Source: Cellulomonas fimi | GTDB lineage: Bacteria; Actinomycetota; Actinomycetes; Actinomycetales; Cellulomonadaceae | Direction: 5' to 3' | Length of the DNA stretch: 64,000 nucleotides | Assembly: GCF_012952065.1 (NCBI RefSeq) | Contig: NZ_JABCJJ010000012.1 | Span: 42,611 to 106,610, forward strand | Shown: positions 14,054 through 21,982 of the stretch, one piece after another | Position numbering within the stretch: the first letter of the stretch is position 1 | Layout of the letters: the number at the start of each line of letters is the position of its first letter | Program-made: the position numbers and the translations under genes | The notes under the pieces: model-generated | What the model saw: the letters and a program-made list of their open reading frames with translations, nothing else | The model's database searches: none | What the model was told of the DNA's origin: nothing

Positions 14054-14923
14054 ATGTCGGTTGACGGGCCCGCGGGGTCGGCACCGCCCGAGGCTCCCCC
14101 GGTCTGCCCGCGTCACCCGGACCGGGTCTCCTACGTGCGCTGCCAGCGGTGCGGTCGGCCGGCGTGCCCGGAGTGCCAGCGCCCCGCGGCGGTCGGCATC
14201 CAGTGCGTCGACTGCGTGCGCGACGCCGCGCGCGCCATGCCCGCGACCCGCACCGCGCTCGGGGGCCGGGTCCGGGAGGGCAAGCCCGTCGTCACGCTGA
14301 CGATCATCGGGCTGGCCGTCGTGAGCTACGTCGCCCAGCTCGTGGTGCCGGGCTTCACGCAGCAGTGGGCCTTCTCGCCGGCGGCGGGCGAGGTGGAGCC
14401 CGTGCGCTTCGTCTCCGCCGCGTTCCTGCACTCGCCCGGCAGCCTGTTCCACATCCTGTTCAACATGTACGCGCTCTGGCTCGTGGGGCCCTACCTCGAG
14501 GCGACCCTCGGGCGGTGGCGCTACGCGGCGCTCTACCTGCTCTCGGCGGTCGGCGGCTCCGTGGGCGTGCTCCTGCTGGCGTCGCCCGTCGTCACGCAGG
14601 TCGACACGTCGTGGTACGACGGCGTGGTGGGGGCCTCGGGGGCGGTGTTCGGGCTCTTCGGCGCGATCCTCGTGGTGCTGCGCCGGCTCGGGCGCGACGC
14701 CCGGCAGATCCTCGTGTTCCTGGGGATCAACGCCGTGATCGGGTTCGTGCTGCCCAACATCGCCTGGCAGGCGCACCTCGGCGGGCTCGTCACCGGCGTC
14801 GCGCTCGGTGCGGCGTTCGCCTTCGCACCGCGGAGCCGACGCCTGCTGGTGGGCGTCGTCGCGACGGCAGGGGTCGCCGTCGTGCTCGTGGTGCTCGCTC
14901 TCGTCAAGTACGCAGGCGCCTGA
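14054..14923 (+). CDS. Rhomboid family intramembrane serine protease with N-terminal zinc finger
   Basis: This 289-aa membrane protease has an N-terminal cysteine/histidine cluster (CPRHPDRVSYVRCQRCGRPACPEC, then CVDC) resembling a B-box-type zinc ribbon. About six membrane helices follow. Rhomboid hallmarks are HILFNMYALW, the catalytic Ser195 in GASGAVFG and His241 in QAHLGGLVTG, which form the Ser-His dyad. Such genes lie next to crgA in many actinobacteria; substrates are unknown. The last codons and stop are followed by a 17-bp-period duplication (14906-14936). Confidence 0.92.
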   Translation: MSVDGPAGSAPPEAPPVCPRHPDRVSYVRCQRCGRPACPECQRPAAVGIQCVDCVRDAARAMPATRTALGGRVREGKPVVTLTIIGLAVVSYVAQLVVPGFTQQWAFSPAAGEVEPVRFVSAAFLHSPGSLFHILFNMYALWLVGPYLEATLGRWRYAALYLLSAVGGSVGVLLLASPVVTQVDTSWYDGVVGASGAVFGLFGAILVVLRRLGRDARQILVFLGINAVIGFVLPNIAWQAHLGGLVTGVALGAAFAFAPRSRRLLVGVVATAGVAVVLVVLALVKYAGA

Positions 14924-14980
14924 AGTACGCAGGCGCGTGACCGCGAGCGCGAGACGACCGTCCCCAGAGTTCCTCACACC

Positions 14981-15010
14981 TGTGGAACTACACCGCTGTA
15001 GTTATCCACA
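14981..15010. promoter_or_regulatory. Palindromic pair of DnaA-box-like sites outside oriC
   Basis: A perfect DnaA box TTATCCACA lies at 15002-15010, and the facing TGTGGA lies at 14981-14986. Between them AACTACA and TGTAGTT form a perfect 7-bp inverted repeat around CCGC, so the whole 30 bp is a near-palindrome with outward arms TGTGGA and TCCACA. The site is in the convergent rhomboid-crgA gap, about 13.4 kb from oriC. It could titrate or bind DnaA; this is inference from sequence only. Confidence 0.55.
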
Positions 15011-15035
15011 GCCCTATGCACCCCTGGGGACAAGA

Positions 15036-15089
15036 ACGCAACGTCCGCACTCCGTGGGGCCCTGAGCCCACGGAGTGCGGACGTTGCGT
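15036..15089. terminator. Perfect 23-bp bidirectional terminator hairpin
   Basis: Bases 15036-15058 and 15067-15089 are perfect inverse complements (23 bp) around an 8-nt loop. The stem lies between the convergent rhomboid gene and crgA, so it can stop transcription from both sides. Confidence 0.88.
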
Positions 15090-15152
15090 GTTGGCTTGTG
15101 CCGGGGGGGGGTAACGGGGAGGGCTCAGCGGCAGCGGGTCAGTGCCAGCGGG

Positions 15153-15398
15153 TCAGTGCCAGCGGGTGGTCAGGCTGAAGCCGGTGATGATGAGCACGAA
15201 GCCGACCGCAAGGTTCCACTGTCCGATCCCGGGCACGGGGTACTCCGACCGGGTGAGGTACGTCGTCACGATCCAGACCAGACCGAGCAGCATGAGCCCG
15301 AGCATGACCGGGACCAGCCAGCGGGGGTTCGGCTTCGGACCAGCCTTCTCGGGCGGCGGGACGTAGGCGGGCTTCTTCCGGGACCTCGACTCGGGCAC
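15153..15398 (-). CDS. crgA: CrgA, cell division membrane protein
   Basis: CrgA is a small division protein that interacts with FtsZ, FtsQ, FtsI and the Wag31 system and modulates septum formation in actinobacteria. The 81-aa form starts VPESRSRKKPAYVPPPEK, the hallmark KxxYVPPP stretch. Two membrane helices follow (about 32-52 and 60-78, the second in QWNLAVGFVLIITGF), and it ends TTRWH. The GTG at 15398 is preferred over an ATG at 15458 because AGGACAGGAG precedes it at suitable spacing and the family starts there. The last codons and stop are tandemly duplicated downstream (14-bp period, 15132-15159). Confidence 0.9.
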   Translation of the reverse strand: MPESRSRKKPAYVPPPEKAGPKPNPRWLVPVMLGLMLLGLVWIVTTYLTRSEYPVPGIGQWNLAVGFVLIITGFSLTTRWH

Positions 15399-15499
15399 GG
15401 GGCTGGCTCCTGTCCTGGTGCTGCGGACGGGCGGGAACCACGGCGGTCCGCCACTCATCGTCTAGCGTAGTGCTCTGGACCCCGGGGGTTGGAGCACAC

Positions 15500-16318
15500 G
15501 TGAGTGACAGGACGGCGCGCCACACGCGCCCGGGACGGCGCGGCACGGCCTCGGTCGCGCTGGTTCTCGCGCTCGCAGGGGTGATCTTCAGCGCCAACGC
15601 ACGGCTCGCGAGCGGTCAGGAGGGGCGTCACCCGCAGGACCTCGCGAGCCTGTCCGAGGTCGAGGCCGATCGCGTCGCGGTGCTCGCGCAGCGCGTCGAC
15701 GGCCTGCGCGAGCAGGTCGACGAGCTGACGGCGAGACAGCCGGTGAGCGTCGACACGGGGGATCCCAGGGCAGTCACCCTGATCGACATCGCGTCCGGTC
15801 GTGCGCCCGTGACCGGCCCGGGCGTCACCGTGCGCCTGACGGACGCCCCCTACGACGGCGCGCTTCCCCCCAACGTGAGCCCTGACGACCTCGTCGTGCA
15901 CCAGCAGGACCTTCAGTCGGTGATCAACGCCCTCTGGGCCGGCGGCGCGGAGGCGATGGCGCTGCAGGACCAGCGCGTCACCGCGACGACGGCCTACCGG
16001 TGCGTCGGCAACGTGCTGTCGCTCGGCGGCCGCCTGTACTCGCCGCCGTACGAGGTGCGCGCGATCGGCGACCCGAAGGAGCTGCGCGCCGCCCTGCTGG
16101 CCGCCCCGGGAGTCATCGCGTACCTGAAGTGGGTGGATGCGTACGGGCTGGGCTGGTCGGTCACCAACGACACGAAGCTCGAGCTCCCGGGTACGGAGGG
16201 CGGCACCGAGCTGCGGTTCGCGACCACGCCGGAGGGGATGCCCGTCTTCCCCACCGACGGCGTGGGGGGAGCCGTCGCCGTCGCCGCGCGTGCCGACGAG
16301 GCGACCGCGCTGCGATGA
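15500..16318 (+). CDS. DUF881 membrane-anchored protein
   Basis: This 272-aa protein has one N-terminal membrane helix (TASVALVLALAGVIFSANA), a coiled-coil stretch (LSEVEADRVAVLAQRVDGLREQ region), and the DUF881 domain with PGVTVRLTDAP, DLVVHQQDLQSVINALWAGGAEAMALQ and the PPYEVRAIGD region. DUF881 genes occur at this crgA/sortase position and in division or cell-shape clusters of Gram-positives; the biochemical role is unknown. The GTG at 15500 is chosen over an ATG at 15470 because GGAG lies 5 bp upstream. It overlaps the sortase ATG by 4 bp. Confidence 0.85.
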   Translation: MSDRTARHTRPGRRGTASVALVLALAGVIFSANARLASGQEGRHPQDLASLSEVEADRVAVLAQRVDGLREQVDELTARQPVSVDTGDPRAVTLIDIASGRAPVTGPGVTVRLTDAPYDGALPPNVSPDDLVVHQQDLQSVINALWAGGAEAMALQDQRVTATTAYRCVGNVLSLGGRLYSPPYEVRAIGDPKELRAALLAAPGVIAYLKWVDAYGLGWSVTNDTKLELPGTEGGTELRFATTPEGMPVFPTDGVGGAVAVAARADEATALR

Positions 16319-17169
16319 CGACGGACGGGACGACCAGCACGGACGCGACCACGCGCCACGTCGCGGAGGCGGCGCCGGGCGGGCGAACCCACGACACGTC
16401 CGCCCCGGCGGTGGAGGCCGCGCCCCGGCGGTCCACGCCGCCACCCGCCACCCGGCGGGCGGCGACCGTCGCCGGCGTCCTCGGCGAGCTCATGATCACG
16501 CTCGGCGTGCTCCTGCTGGCGTTCGTCGCCTGGCAGCTGTGGTGGACCGACGTGGAGGGCGAGCGCGCGCAGGCGGCGATCGTCGAGGAGCTCGACTGGG
16601 CACCGATTCCCGCGCCCGACGAGCCCGCGCCCCCGCCGCCCGCGCCCGCCGTGATGCGCCGGGACGCGTCGCCGCCGATGGCCGAGCCGGCGTACGCCGA
16701 GACCTTCGCCACGATGCTCGTGCCGCGCTGGGGCCCGGACTACGAGCGACCCGTGAGCCAGGGCGTCGATCGGGCCACGGTCCTGGACCCCCTCGGCATC
16801 GGCCACTACCCCGGCACGGCGATGCCCGGCGACGTCGGGAACTTCGCCGTCTCGGGCCACCGCACCACGTACGGCAAGCCGTTCAACCGGGTCGCCGAGC
16901 TGCAGATCGGCGACCCCATCGTCGTCCGCACGGCCGACATCTGGTACGTCTACCGCGTCACCAGCACCCAGATCGTGCTCCCCGAGGACGTCCAGGTCAT
17001 CGCCCCTGCGCCGAACGAGCCGGGCGTCGAGCCGACGGTCCGGTCGATCACCCTCACGACCTGCCACCCGATGTACTCGGCACGCGAGCGCTTCATCGTG
17101 CACGGGGAGCTCGACTACTGGATGTCGACCGCGGACGGGTTCCCCGCCGAGATCTCTGGAGGCGCATGA
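16315..17169 (+). CDS. srtE: Class E sortase
   Basis: This membrane transpeptidase covalently attaches surface proteins (usually with LAxTG sorting signals) to peptidoglycan. The 284-aa protein has a Thr/Pro-rich cytoplasmic N-terminus, one membrane helix (LGELMITLGVLLLAFVAWQLWW, about 55-77), a Pro-rich stalk and the sortase fold. Catalytic residues are His182 in SGHRTTYGKPF, Cys250 in TLTTCHP and an Arg in SARERF (257 or 259). The TLTTC motif and lack of an N-terminal signal motif fit class E. It overlaps DUF881 and the next small gene by 4 bp each. Confidence 0.93.
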   Translation: MTTDGTTSTDATTRHVAEAAPGGRTHDTSAPAVEAAPRRSTPPPATRRAATVAGVLGELMITLGVLLLAFVAWQLWWTDVEGERAQAAIVEELDWAPIPAPDEPAPPPPAPAVMRRDASPPMAEPAYAETFATMLVPRWGPDYERPVSQGVDRATVLDPLGIGHYPGTAMPGDVGNFAVSGHRTTYGKPFNRVAELQIGDPIVVRTADIWYVYRVTSTQIVLPEDVQVIAPAPNEPGVEPTVRSITLTTCHPMYSARERFIVHGELDYWMSTADGFPAEISGGA

Positions 17170-17363
17170 TGTACGGATGGCTGTGGCGGCACCTGCCGGG
17201 TCCGGCGTGGACCCGGGTCGTCCTGGCGGCCCTGGCGGCCCTCGCGGTCCTCACGGCGTGCTTTGTGTGGGTGTTCCCCGCGATCGCCCCGCTGATGCCG
17301 TTCAACGACACGACGGTGGGAGCGGGCATGACCACGACCGACCTGACGGGCCGTGACCGGTGA
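17166..17363 (+). CDS. Small membrane protein downstream of sortase
   Basis: This 65-aa protein starts MMYGWLWRHLPGPAWTRVV and has one clear membrane helix (about 18-40, rich in Ala, Leu and Val), then a short polar tail ending GRDR. It overlaps both the upstream sortase stop (ATGA) and the downstream pabA start (GTGA), so it is translated as part of the crgA-side operon. Small membrane proteins at this exact site are common in related genomes, but I do not recognise a named family or function. Confidence 0.75.
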   Translation: MMYGWLWRHLPGPAWTRVVLAALAALAVLTACFVWVFPAIAPLMPFNDTTVGAGMTTTDLTGRDR

Positions 17364-17995
17364 CGAAGATCCTGGTCGTCGACAACTACGACTCGTTCGT
17401 CTACACGATCGTCGGCTACCTCACGCAGCTGGGTGCGGACTGCGTCGTCGTCCGCAACGATGCGGTTCCGCCGGTCGACGAGCGCGCCGGGTTCGACGGC
17501 GTGCTCGTCTCACCGGGCCCCGGGACCCCCGCCGCGGCCGGGGCGAGCGTCGACGTCATCCGCGACTGCGCGGCGTCGGGCACCCCGATGCTCGGGGTGT
17601 GCCTCGGCCACCAGGCGCTCGGCGAGGTGTTCGGCGGAACGGTGACCCACGCGCCCGAGCTCATGCACGGCAAGACGAGCCAGGTCGAGCACGAGGGCGC
17701 CGGTGTCCTCGCCGGGCTGCCCAGCCCGTTCACCGCGACCCGCTACCACTCGCTCGCCGTCGTCGACGGCACGGTGTCGGGCGAGCTCGAGGTGACCGCC
17801 CACGTCGCCTCGGCCGCCGGTCCGGTGATCATGGGACTCCAGCACCGGACCCTCCCGCTGCACGGCGTGCAGTTCCACCCCGAGTCGGTGCTCACCGAGG
17901 GTGGGCACCGCCTCCTGGCGAACTGGCTCGCGATCTGCGGGGACGACGACGCGGTGGCCCGCTCGGTGGGCCTCCATCCGCTCGTCCGCGGCTGA
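17360..17995 (+). CDS. pabA: Glutamine amidotransferase component II (PabA/TrpG type)
   Basis: This class I glutamine amidotransferase supplies ammonia to aminodeoxychorismate synthase (folate) or anthranilate synthase (tryptophan). The 211-aa product has VDNYDSFVYTIVGYL at the N-terminus, the oxyanion strand SPGPGTP, the nucleophile Cys in GVCLGHQALGEVFGG, and the catalytic His/Glu in VQFHPESVLTEGG. No component I gene is nearby, so pabA and trpG cannot be separated from sequence; the crgA-sortase-pabA-pknB context is where pabA is usually annotated. The start is GTG 17360, overlapping the upstream stop. Confidence 0.9.
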   Translation: MTKILVVDNYDSFVYTIVGYLTQLGADCVVVRNDAVPPVDERAGFDGVLVSPGPGTPAAAGASVDVIRDCAASGTPMLGVCLGHQALGEVFGGTVTHAPELMHGKTSQVEHEGAGVLAGLPSPFTATRYHSLAVVDGTVSGELEVTAHVASAAGPVIMGLQHRTLPLHGVQFHPESVLTEGGHRLLANWLAICGDDDAVARSVGLHPLVRG

Positions 17996-18035
17996 GAACC
18001 GGCACGTCGCCGGCGCTGCGCACCCCACGGGTGCG

Positions 18036-18551
18036 TCAGACGAGCGGCAAGGCCAGCGTCCGCGCCCAGGTGCCGTCCATGAGGACGTCGGCCATCAGCT
18101 GCTGACGGACCGTCAGCGCCGCCAGCAGCGCGACCACGACTGCCACCACGGCCCGACGGCGACGCGGCGTCCAGGCCACCGTCAGCGTCAGCCAGCGCCC
18201 CGTGGCGGTGCCGAGACCCGCCCTGACCAGCGCGAGCCCCGCACCGATCACTGCCAGCGGGCCCAGCGGGTTGTACCCCCACGCCCGTGCCCACTCGCCC
18301 CGGACCGTGAGGTAGGCGGCCCTCGTCCCGCCGCACAGGGGATCCATGATCCCGAGGTAGTGCAGGAGGCCGTGCAGGTCCACGGGCGGCAGCCCGAGGA
18401 GGGCGAGCGCGCTCGCCGCCAGAGCCCCCGCGGCCCCGACCGTTGTCACCAGACGGTGCTGGTCCCTGGCCTTCCACGACAGCGCCCACGGGCGGACCGC
18501 CGCGGCGCCCGCGGGCCCGGACGCCCCGCCTCCAGCGCGCCATGCCGCCAC
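18036..18551 (-). CDS. DUF2752 membrane protein
   Basis: This 171-aa protein has about four membrane helices and the DUF2752 signature GIMDPLCGGTRAAYLTVRGEWARAW (conserved P-x-C-x-x-T-R and W-x-x-N/ALxYNP, here GYNPLGPL). The GTG start at 18551 has GAGGAGG six bases upstream. It lies between convergent pabA and the co-directional pknB operon. The family function is unknown; it was probably the last gene of the minus-strand signalling operon or a separate unit, being only 45 bp beyond the pknB stop. Confidence 0.85.
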   Translation of the reverse strand: MAAWRAGGGASGPAGAAAVRPWALSWKARDQHRLVTTVGAAGALAASALALLGLPPVDLHGLLHYLGIMDPLCGGTRAAYLTVRGEWARAWGYNPLGPLAVIGAGLALVRAGLGTATGRWLTLTVAWTPRRRRAVVAVVVALLAALTVRQQLMADVLMDGTWARTLALPLV

Positions 18552-18596
18552 CGTCGGCCTCCTCGTCGTCGTTCGTCGGGGTGAGGTCGGCCTCGC

Positions 18597-20609
18597 TCAG
18601 TCGGCGTTGGCGCCGTTCCCACCGGGCGGTGGGGTCGCGCCGCCCCCGGCGTTGCCGCCGCGTGACACCTGGAGCGTCACGGTCGATCCGATCTGCACGG
18701 TGGTGCCGCGGTTCGGGTTCGACGAGATGACCGTGTCACGCGGCTGGTCGCTGTCGACGTCGGCGCGGGCCGGGACGAGCCCGAGCTCGGTGAGCTGAGC
18801 AGCCGCGTCGGTGAAGCTCTTCCCGACGAGGTCGTCGGGGACGGTGACCGTCGTGGGTGCGACGGCCACGTCGATCGAGATCGTGGTGCCCTGGGGCACC
18901 AGGCCCGGGCTCCGGTCCTGGGCCAGCACGGCGTCGGGCGCGTCGGCGCTCTCGACGTTGTTGATGCTCGAGTTGAGCCGCAGCCCCTGGAGGGTGGCGA
19001 GCGCGGCGGCCCGCGTCATCCCCACGAGGTTCGGCAGCTCGACCTGGCCCGAGGCCACGAAGATGGCGACCGTGGTCCCGGCGGCGACGGACGTGCCGGC
19101 CGGCGGGTCCGTCCGCACGACGTCCCCCGCGTTCGCGGGCACGTTCTCGCTGGTCACGTTCCCGGGGTCGAGTTTCGCCTCCTCGATCAGCCGGCGCGCC
19201 TCGTCCTGCGACCGGCCCGTCACCTCGGGGACGACGACCTGGTTCGGGCCGCTCGAGACGAACACCTTGACCGGGGTCCCGACGTCAACCTCCTTGCCGC
19301 CGGCAGGGTCGGTCCGGGTCACGGCGTCGGCCGGGATGGTGTCGTGCGGCTCCTCCTGCCGCTCGGGGGTGAGCCCGAGCTCGGTGAGCTGCGCGGCCGC
19401 GGCCTCGTAGGTCGCGTTGGTGAGCTCGGGGATCTGGACCCGGTCGACGGCGCCGCCGTCGCGTTCGGCGTTCATCCCCAGCAGGATCGCGATGCCCGCG
19501 ATGGCGGCCACGGCGATGGCGATGAGCGTCCAGAGCAGCCCGCGCCGCTTCCGGGGCTCGTCCTCGTCGGAGTACGGGGCGGCCGCGTCCTGCGTGGTGG
19601 TGTGGCCTGTCGGCGCCCACGGCGGCGGGCCGGCGGGCATCACCTGCGTCTGGCCGGCCGTCGGCGCCAGGACCTGAGTCGACTGCGCGGCGGCCGTCTC
19701 CATGGCGGCCGTCGCGGCGAGCACGCCCACCGCGGGCGCCGACACGCGGCCGCCGCGGACGGCGGACTCAAGGTCGGCGCGGAACTCGGACGCGCTGCTG
19801 TACCGGTTGTCGCGCTCCTTGGCGAGCGCCTTGAGCGTGATGCGGTCGAGGGTCTCCGGGACGTCGGACGCGATCGAGCTGGGCGTCGGCGCAGCCTCGC
19901 GGACGTGCTGGTAGGCCACGGCGACGGGGGAGTCGCCCGTGAACGGCGGCCGTCCGGTGAGGAGCTCGAACAGCAGGCAGCCGGTCGAGTACAGGTCGCT
20001 GCGCGCGTCGACCTGCTCGCCGCGGGCCTGCTCGGGGGAGAGGTACTGCGCGGTCCCGATGACCGCCTGGGTCTGGGTCATCGTCGCGGCCGAGTCGGCG
20101 ATCGCCCGCGCGATGCCGAAGTCCATGACCTTGACCGCGCCCGTCGGGGTGAGCATGACGTTCGCCGGCTTGATGTCGCGGTGCACGATCCCTGCGTGGT
20201 GGGAGTACTCGAGGGCGGACAGCACGCCGGCCGTGATCTCGACGGCCTCCTCGATCGGCACCGCCTGGCCGTCGCGCAGGATGTCGCGGACCGTGTGCCC
20301 CTCGACGTACTCCATGACGATGAACGGCACGTGCGCGACGGCGCCGGTCGGCTCGGTGAAGACGTCCTCGCCCGTGTCGTACACGGCCACGATCGCGGGG
20401 TGGTTGAGGGACGCCGCGGCCTGCGCCTCGCGCCGGAACCTCGCCTGGAACGAGGGGTCGCGGGCCAGGTCGGAGCGCAGGATCTTGATCGCCACGGTGC
20501 GGCCCAGGCGGGTGTCGTGACCGATGTGGACCTCGGCCATGCCACCGCGCCCGATGAGCTCGCCCACCTCGTACCGGCTGGCGAGGATCCGGGGTGCGTC
20601 GTCCGCCAC
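18597..20609 (-). CDS. pknB: PknB, PASTA-domain Ser/Thr protein kinase
   Basis: This transmembrane Hanks-type kinase senses muropeptides or lipid II through PASTA domains and phosphorylates division and cell-wall proteins. The 670-aa protein has a kinase domain (13-280: GRGGMAEV, Lys42 in VAIKI, HRDIKPAN at 143-150, DFG at 163-165, activation-loop Thr residues TMTQT, APE-like SPEQ). A Pro/Thr-rich juxtamembrane segment follows, then a membrane helix at 357-379 and four extracellular PASTA repeats (each starting V-x-x-P-x-L/V, from about 391). The GTG start overlaps the pknA stop (TAGTG). It lies in the conserved pknB-pknA-pbpA-ftsW-pstP-fhaB-fhaA operon, transcribed on the minus strand. Confidence 0.96.
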   Translation of the reverse strand: MADDAPRILASRYEVGELIGRGGMAEVHIGHDTRLGRTVAIKILRSDLARDPSFQARFRREAQAAASLNHPAIVAVYDTGEDVFTEPTGAVAHVPFIVMEYVEGHTVRDILRDGQAVPIEEAVEITAGVLSALEYSHHAGIVHRDIKPANVMLTPTGAVKVMDFGIARAIADSAATMTQTQAVIGTAQYLSPEQARGEQVDARSDLYSTGCLLFELLTGRPPFTGDSPVAVAYQHVREAAPTPSSIASDVPETLDRITLKALAKERDNRYSSASEFRADLESAVRGGRVSAPAVGVLAATAAMETAAAQSTQVLAPTAGQTQVMPAGPPPWAPTGHTTTQDAAAPYSDEDEPRKRRGLLWTLIAIAVAAIAGIAILLGMNAERDGGAVDRVQIPELTNATYEAAAAQLTELGLTPERQEEPHDTIPADAVTRTDPAGGKEVDVGTPVKVFVSSGPNQVVVPEVTGRSQDEARRLIEEAKLDPGNVTSENVPANAGDVVRTDPPAGTSVAAGTTVAIFVASGQVELPNLVGMTRAAALATLQGLRLNSSINNVESADAPDAVLAQDRSPGLVPQGTTISIDVAVAPTTVTVPDDLVGKSFTDAAAQLTELGLVPARADVDSDQPRDTVISSNPNRGTTVQIGSTVTLQVSRGGNAGGGATPPPGGNGANAD

Positions 20610-21982
20610 TACGCGTCCTTAGCTGTCGTCGTCGTCGGCGCACCGGCAGGGAGTTCGCCGGACGCGCTGGGGATGATCATTTCACCGTCGGCGGCCTGTT
20701 CCGCGGTACTGCCGGTCACGTGCGTGCTGCTGCGCGGTGCTGTCGCGGCCGGGCGGGCACCGGCGCCCTCGTCCGGGCCCGCCGCGTTGACGAGGGTATC
20801 CGCCAACGCACCCCCGAGGAGCGCGATGAGCAGCAGGATGAGCGCGAGCATGGGCCACGTCACCCGTCCGAGCCGCCACCCGGTCGTCGTGGAGGTCCGG
20901 GTCGTGGAGGTCCGGGTCGTCGTCGTCCGGGTCGTGGTGGTGCGGGTGGCGGCGCGCGAGCTCGGCCGTGGCTCGGCCGGCGGCCGTCCCCCTGCCGACT
21001 CGCGCGTCTCCCGTAGCTGGCGGCGCGGCGGGTACGACGGCGGAGGCGCCGCGATGCCGCCGGGCGCGACCGTGGGTGGCGCGCCCGCGGGGGGCGCGAC
21101 CGTCGTCGGCGCGACCGCAGCGCCGGCGGGCGCCGAGACCATGACCGGCACGCCCTCGGGCGGCGTGCTCTCGACCATCTGGTCGAACGTCCGGGCGAGG
21201 GCGGTCGCCGAGCGCGGGCGCTCGGCCGGCTCCTTCGACAGCATCCTCATCACGAGCTCCGCGAGCCGCGGCTCGATCGAGGGCGGCAGCGGCGGCACGG
21301 GCTTGTTGACGTGCGCGACGGCGATGTCGACCGCCGTCGGGCCGGTGAAGGGCCGGTGCCCGACCAGCGACTCGTACGCCACGATGCCCAGCGAGTACAG
21401 GTCGGACGACGGCGTCGCGGGCCGCCCGATCGCCTGCTCGGGCGAGAGGTACTGCGCGGTGCCCATGACCATGCCGGTCGCCGTCATCGGCACCTGGTTC
21501 ACGGCGAGGGAGACGCCGAAGTCCGTGATCTTCACCCGCCCACCCCGGCCGAGCAGGATGTTGCCCGGCTTGACGTCGCGGTGCACGACGCCGGCCACGT
21601 GGGCCGCGTGCAGCGCGCGCGCCGTCTGGGCGAGGATCGGCAGGAGGCGCTGGATCGGCAGCACTGGCTCGCGCTCGAGCAGGTCGCTCATCGGCTCGCC
21701 CACGACGAGCTCCATGACGAGGTACGCCGAGCCGTCCTGCTCGCCGTAGTCGTAGAGCTGCGCGATGTTGGGGTGCGAGAGCGAGCCCGCGTTGCGCGCC
21801 TCGGTGCGGAACCGGTCGAGGAACCCCTTGTCCCCCGCGAACTCCTCGCGCAGCACCTTGACGGCGACGTCGCGCGCGAGCGCGAGGTCGTGCGCCGCCC
21901 ACACCTCGCCCATGCCGCCGACGGCGATCTGCCGCTCGAGGCGGTAGCGCCCGACCAGCGCGGTCCCCGGCGTCGGCTTCAT
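20609..21982 (-). CDS. pknA: PknA-type Ser/Thr protein kinase
   Basis: This 457-aa transmembrane kinase partners PknB in growth and division control. The kinase domain starts GRYRLERQIAVGGMGEVWAA, with Lys in VAVKVL, HRDVKPGNILL and TDFG. A Pro/Ala-rich linker and a Thr/Arg-rich segment follow (pentad units encoded by a 15-bp minisatellite at 20886-20945), then one membrane helix (WPMLALILLLIALLGGALA) and a roughly 60-residue external tail without PASTA domains. The start at 21982 overlaps the pbpA stop (ATGA). Domain structure and operon position agree with actinobacterial PknA. Confidence 0.93.
   Translation of the reverse strand: MKPTPGTALVGRYRLERQIAVGGMGEVWAAHDLALARDVAVKVLREEFAGDKGFLDRFRTEARNAGSLSHPNIAQLYDYGEQDGSAYLVMELVVGEPMSDLLEREPVLPIQRLLPILAQTARALHAAHVAGVVHRDVKPGNILLGRGGRVKITDFGVSLAVNQVPMTATGMVMGTAQYLSPEQAIGRPATPSSDLYSLGIVAYESLVGHRPFTGPTAVDIAVAHVNKPVPPLPPSIEPRLAELVMRMLSKEPAERPRSATALARTFDQMVESTPPEGVPVMVSAPAGAAVAPTTVAPPAGAPPTVAPGGIAAPPPSYPPRRQLRETRESAGGRPPAEPRPSSRAATRTTTTRTTTTRTSTTRTSTTTGWRLGRVTWPMLALILLLIALLGGALADTLVNAAGPDEGAGARPAATAPRSSTHVTGSTAEQAADGEMIIPSASGELPAGAPTTTTAKDA
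20886..20945 (-). repeat. 15-bp minisatellite inside pknA
   Basis: Two identical plus-strand units GTCGTGGAGGTCCGG (20886-20900, 20901-20915) are followed by two variants (20916-20930, 20931-20945). Read on the minus strand they encode Thr/Ser/Arg pentads in the kinase juxtamembrane linker. The unit is a multiple of three, so gain or loss of a copy keeps the frame. Confidence 0.75.
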
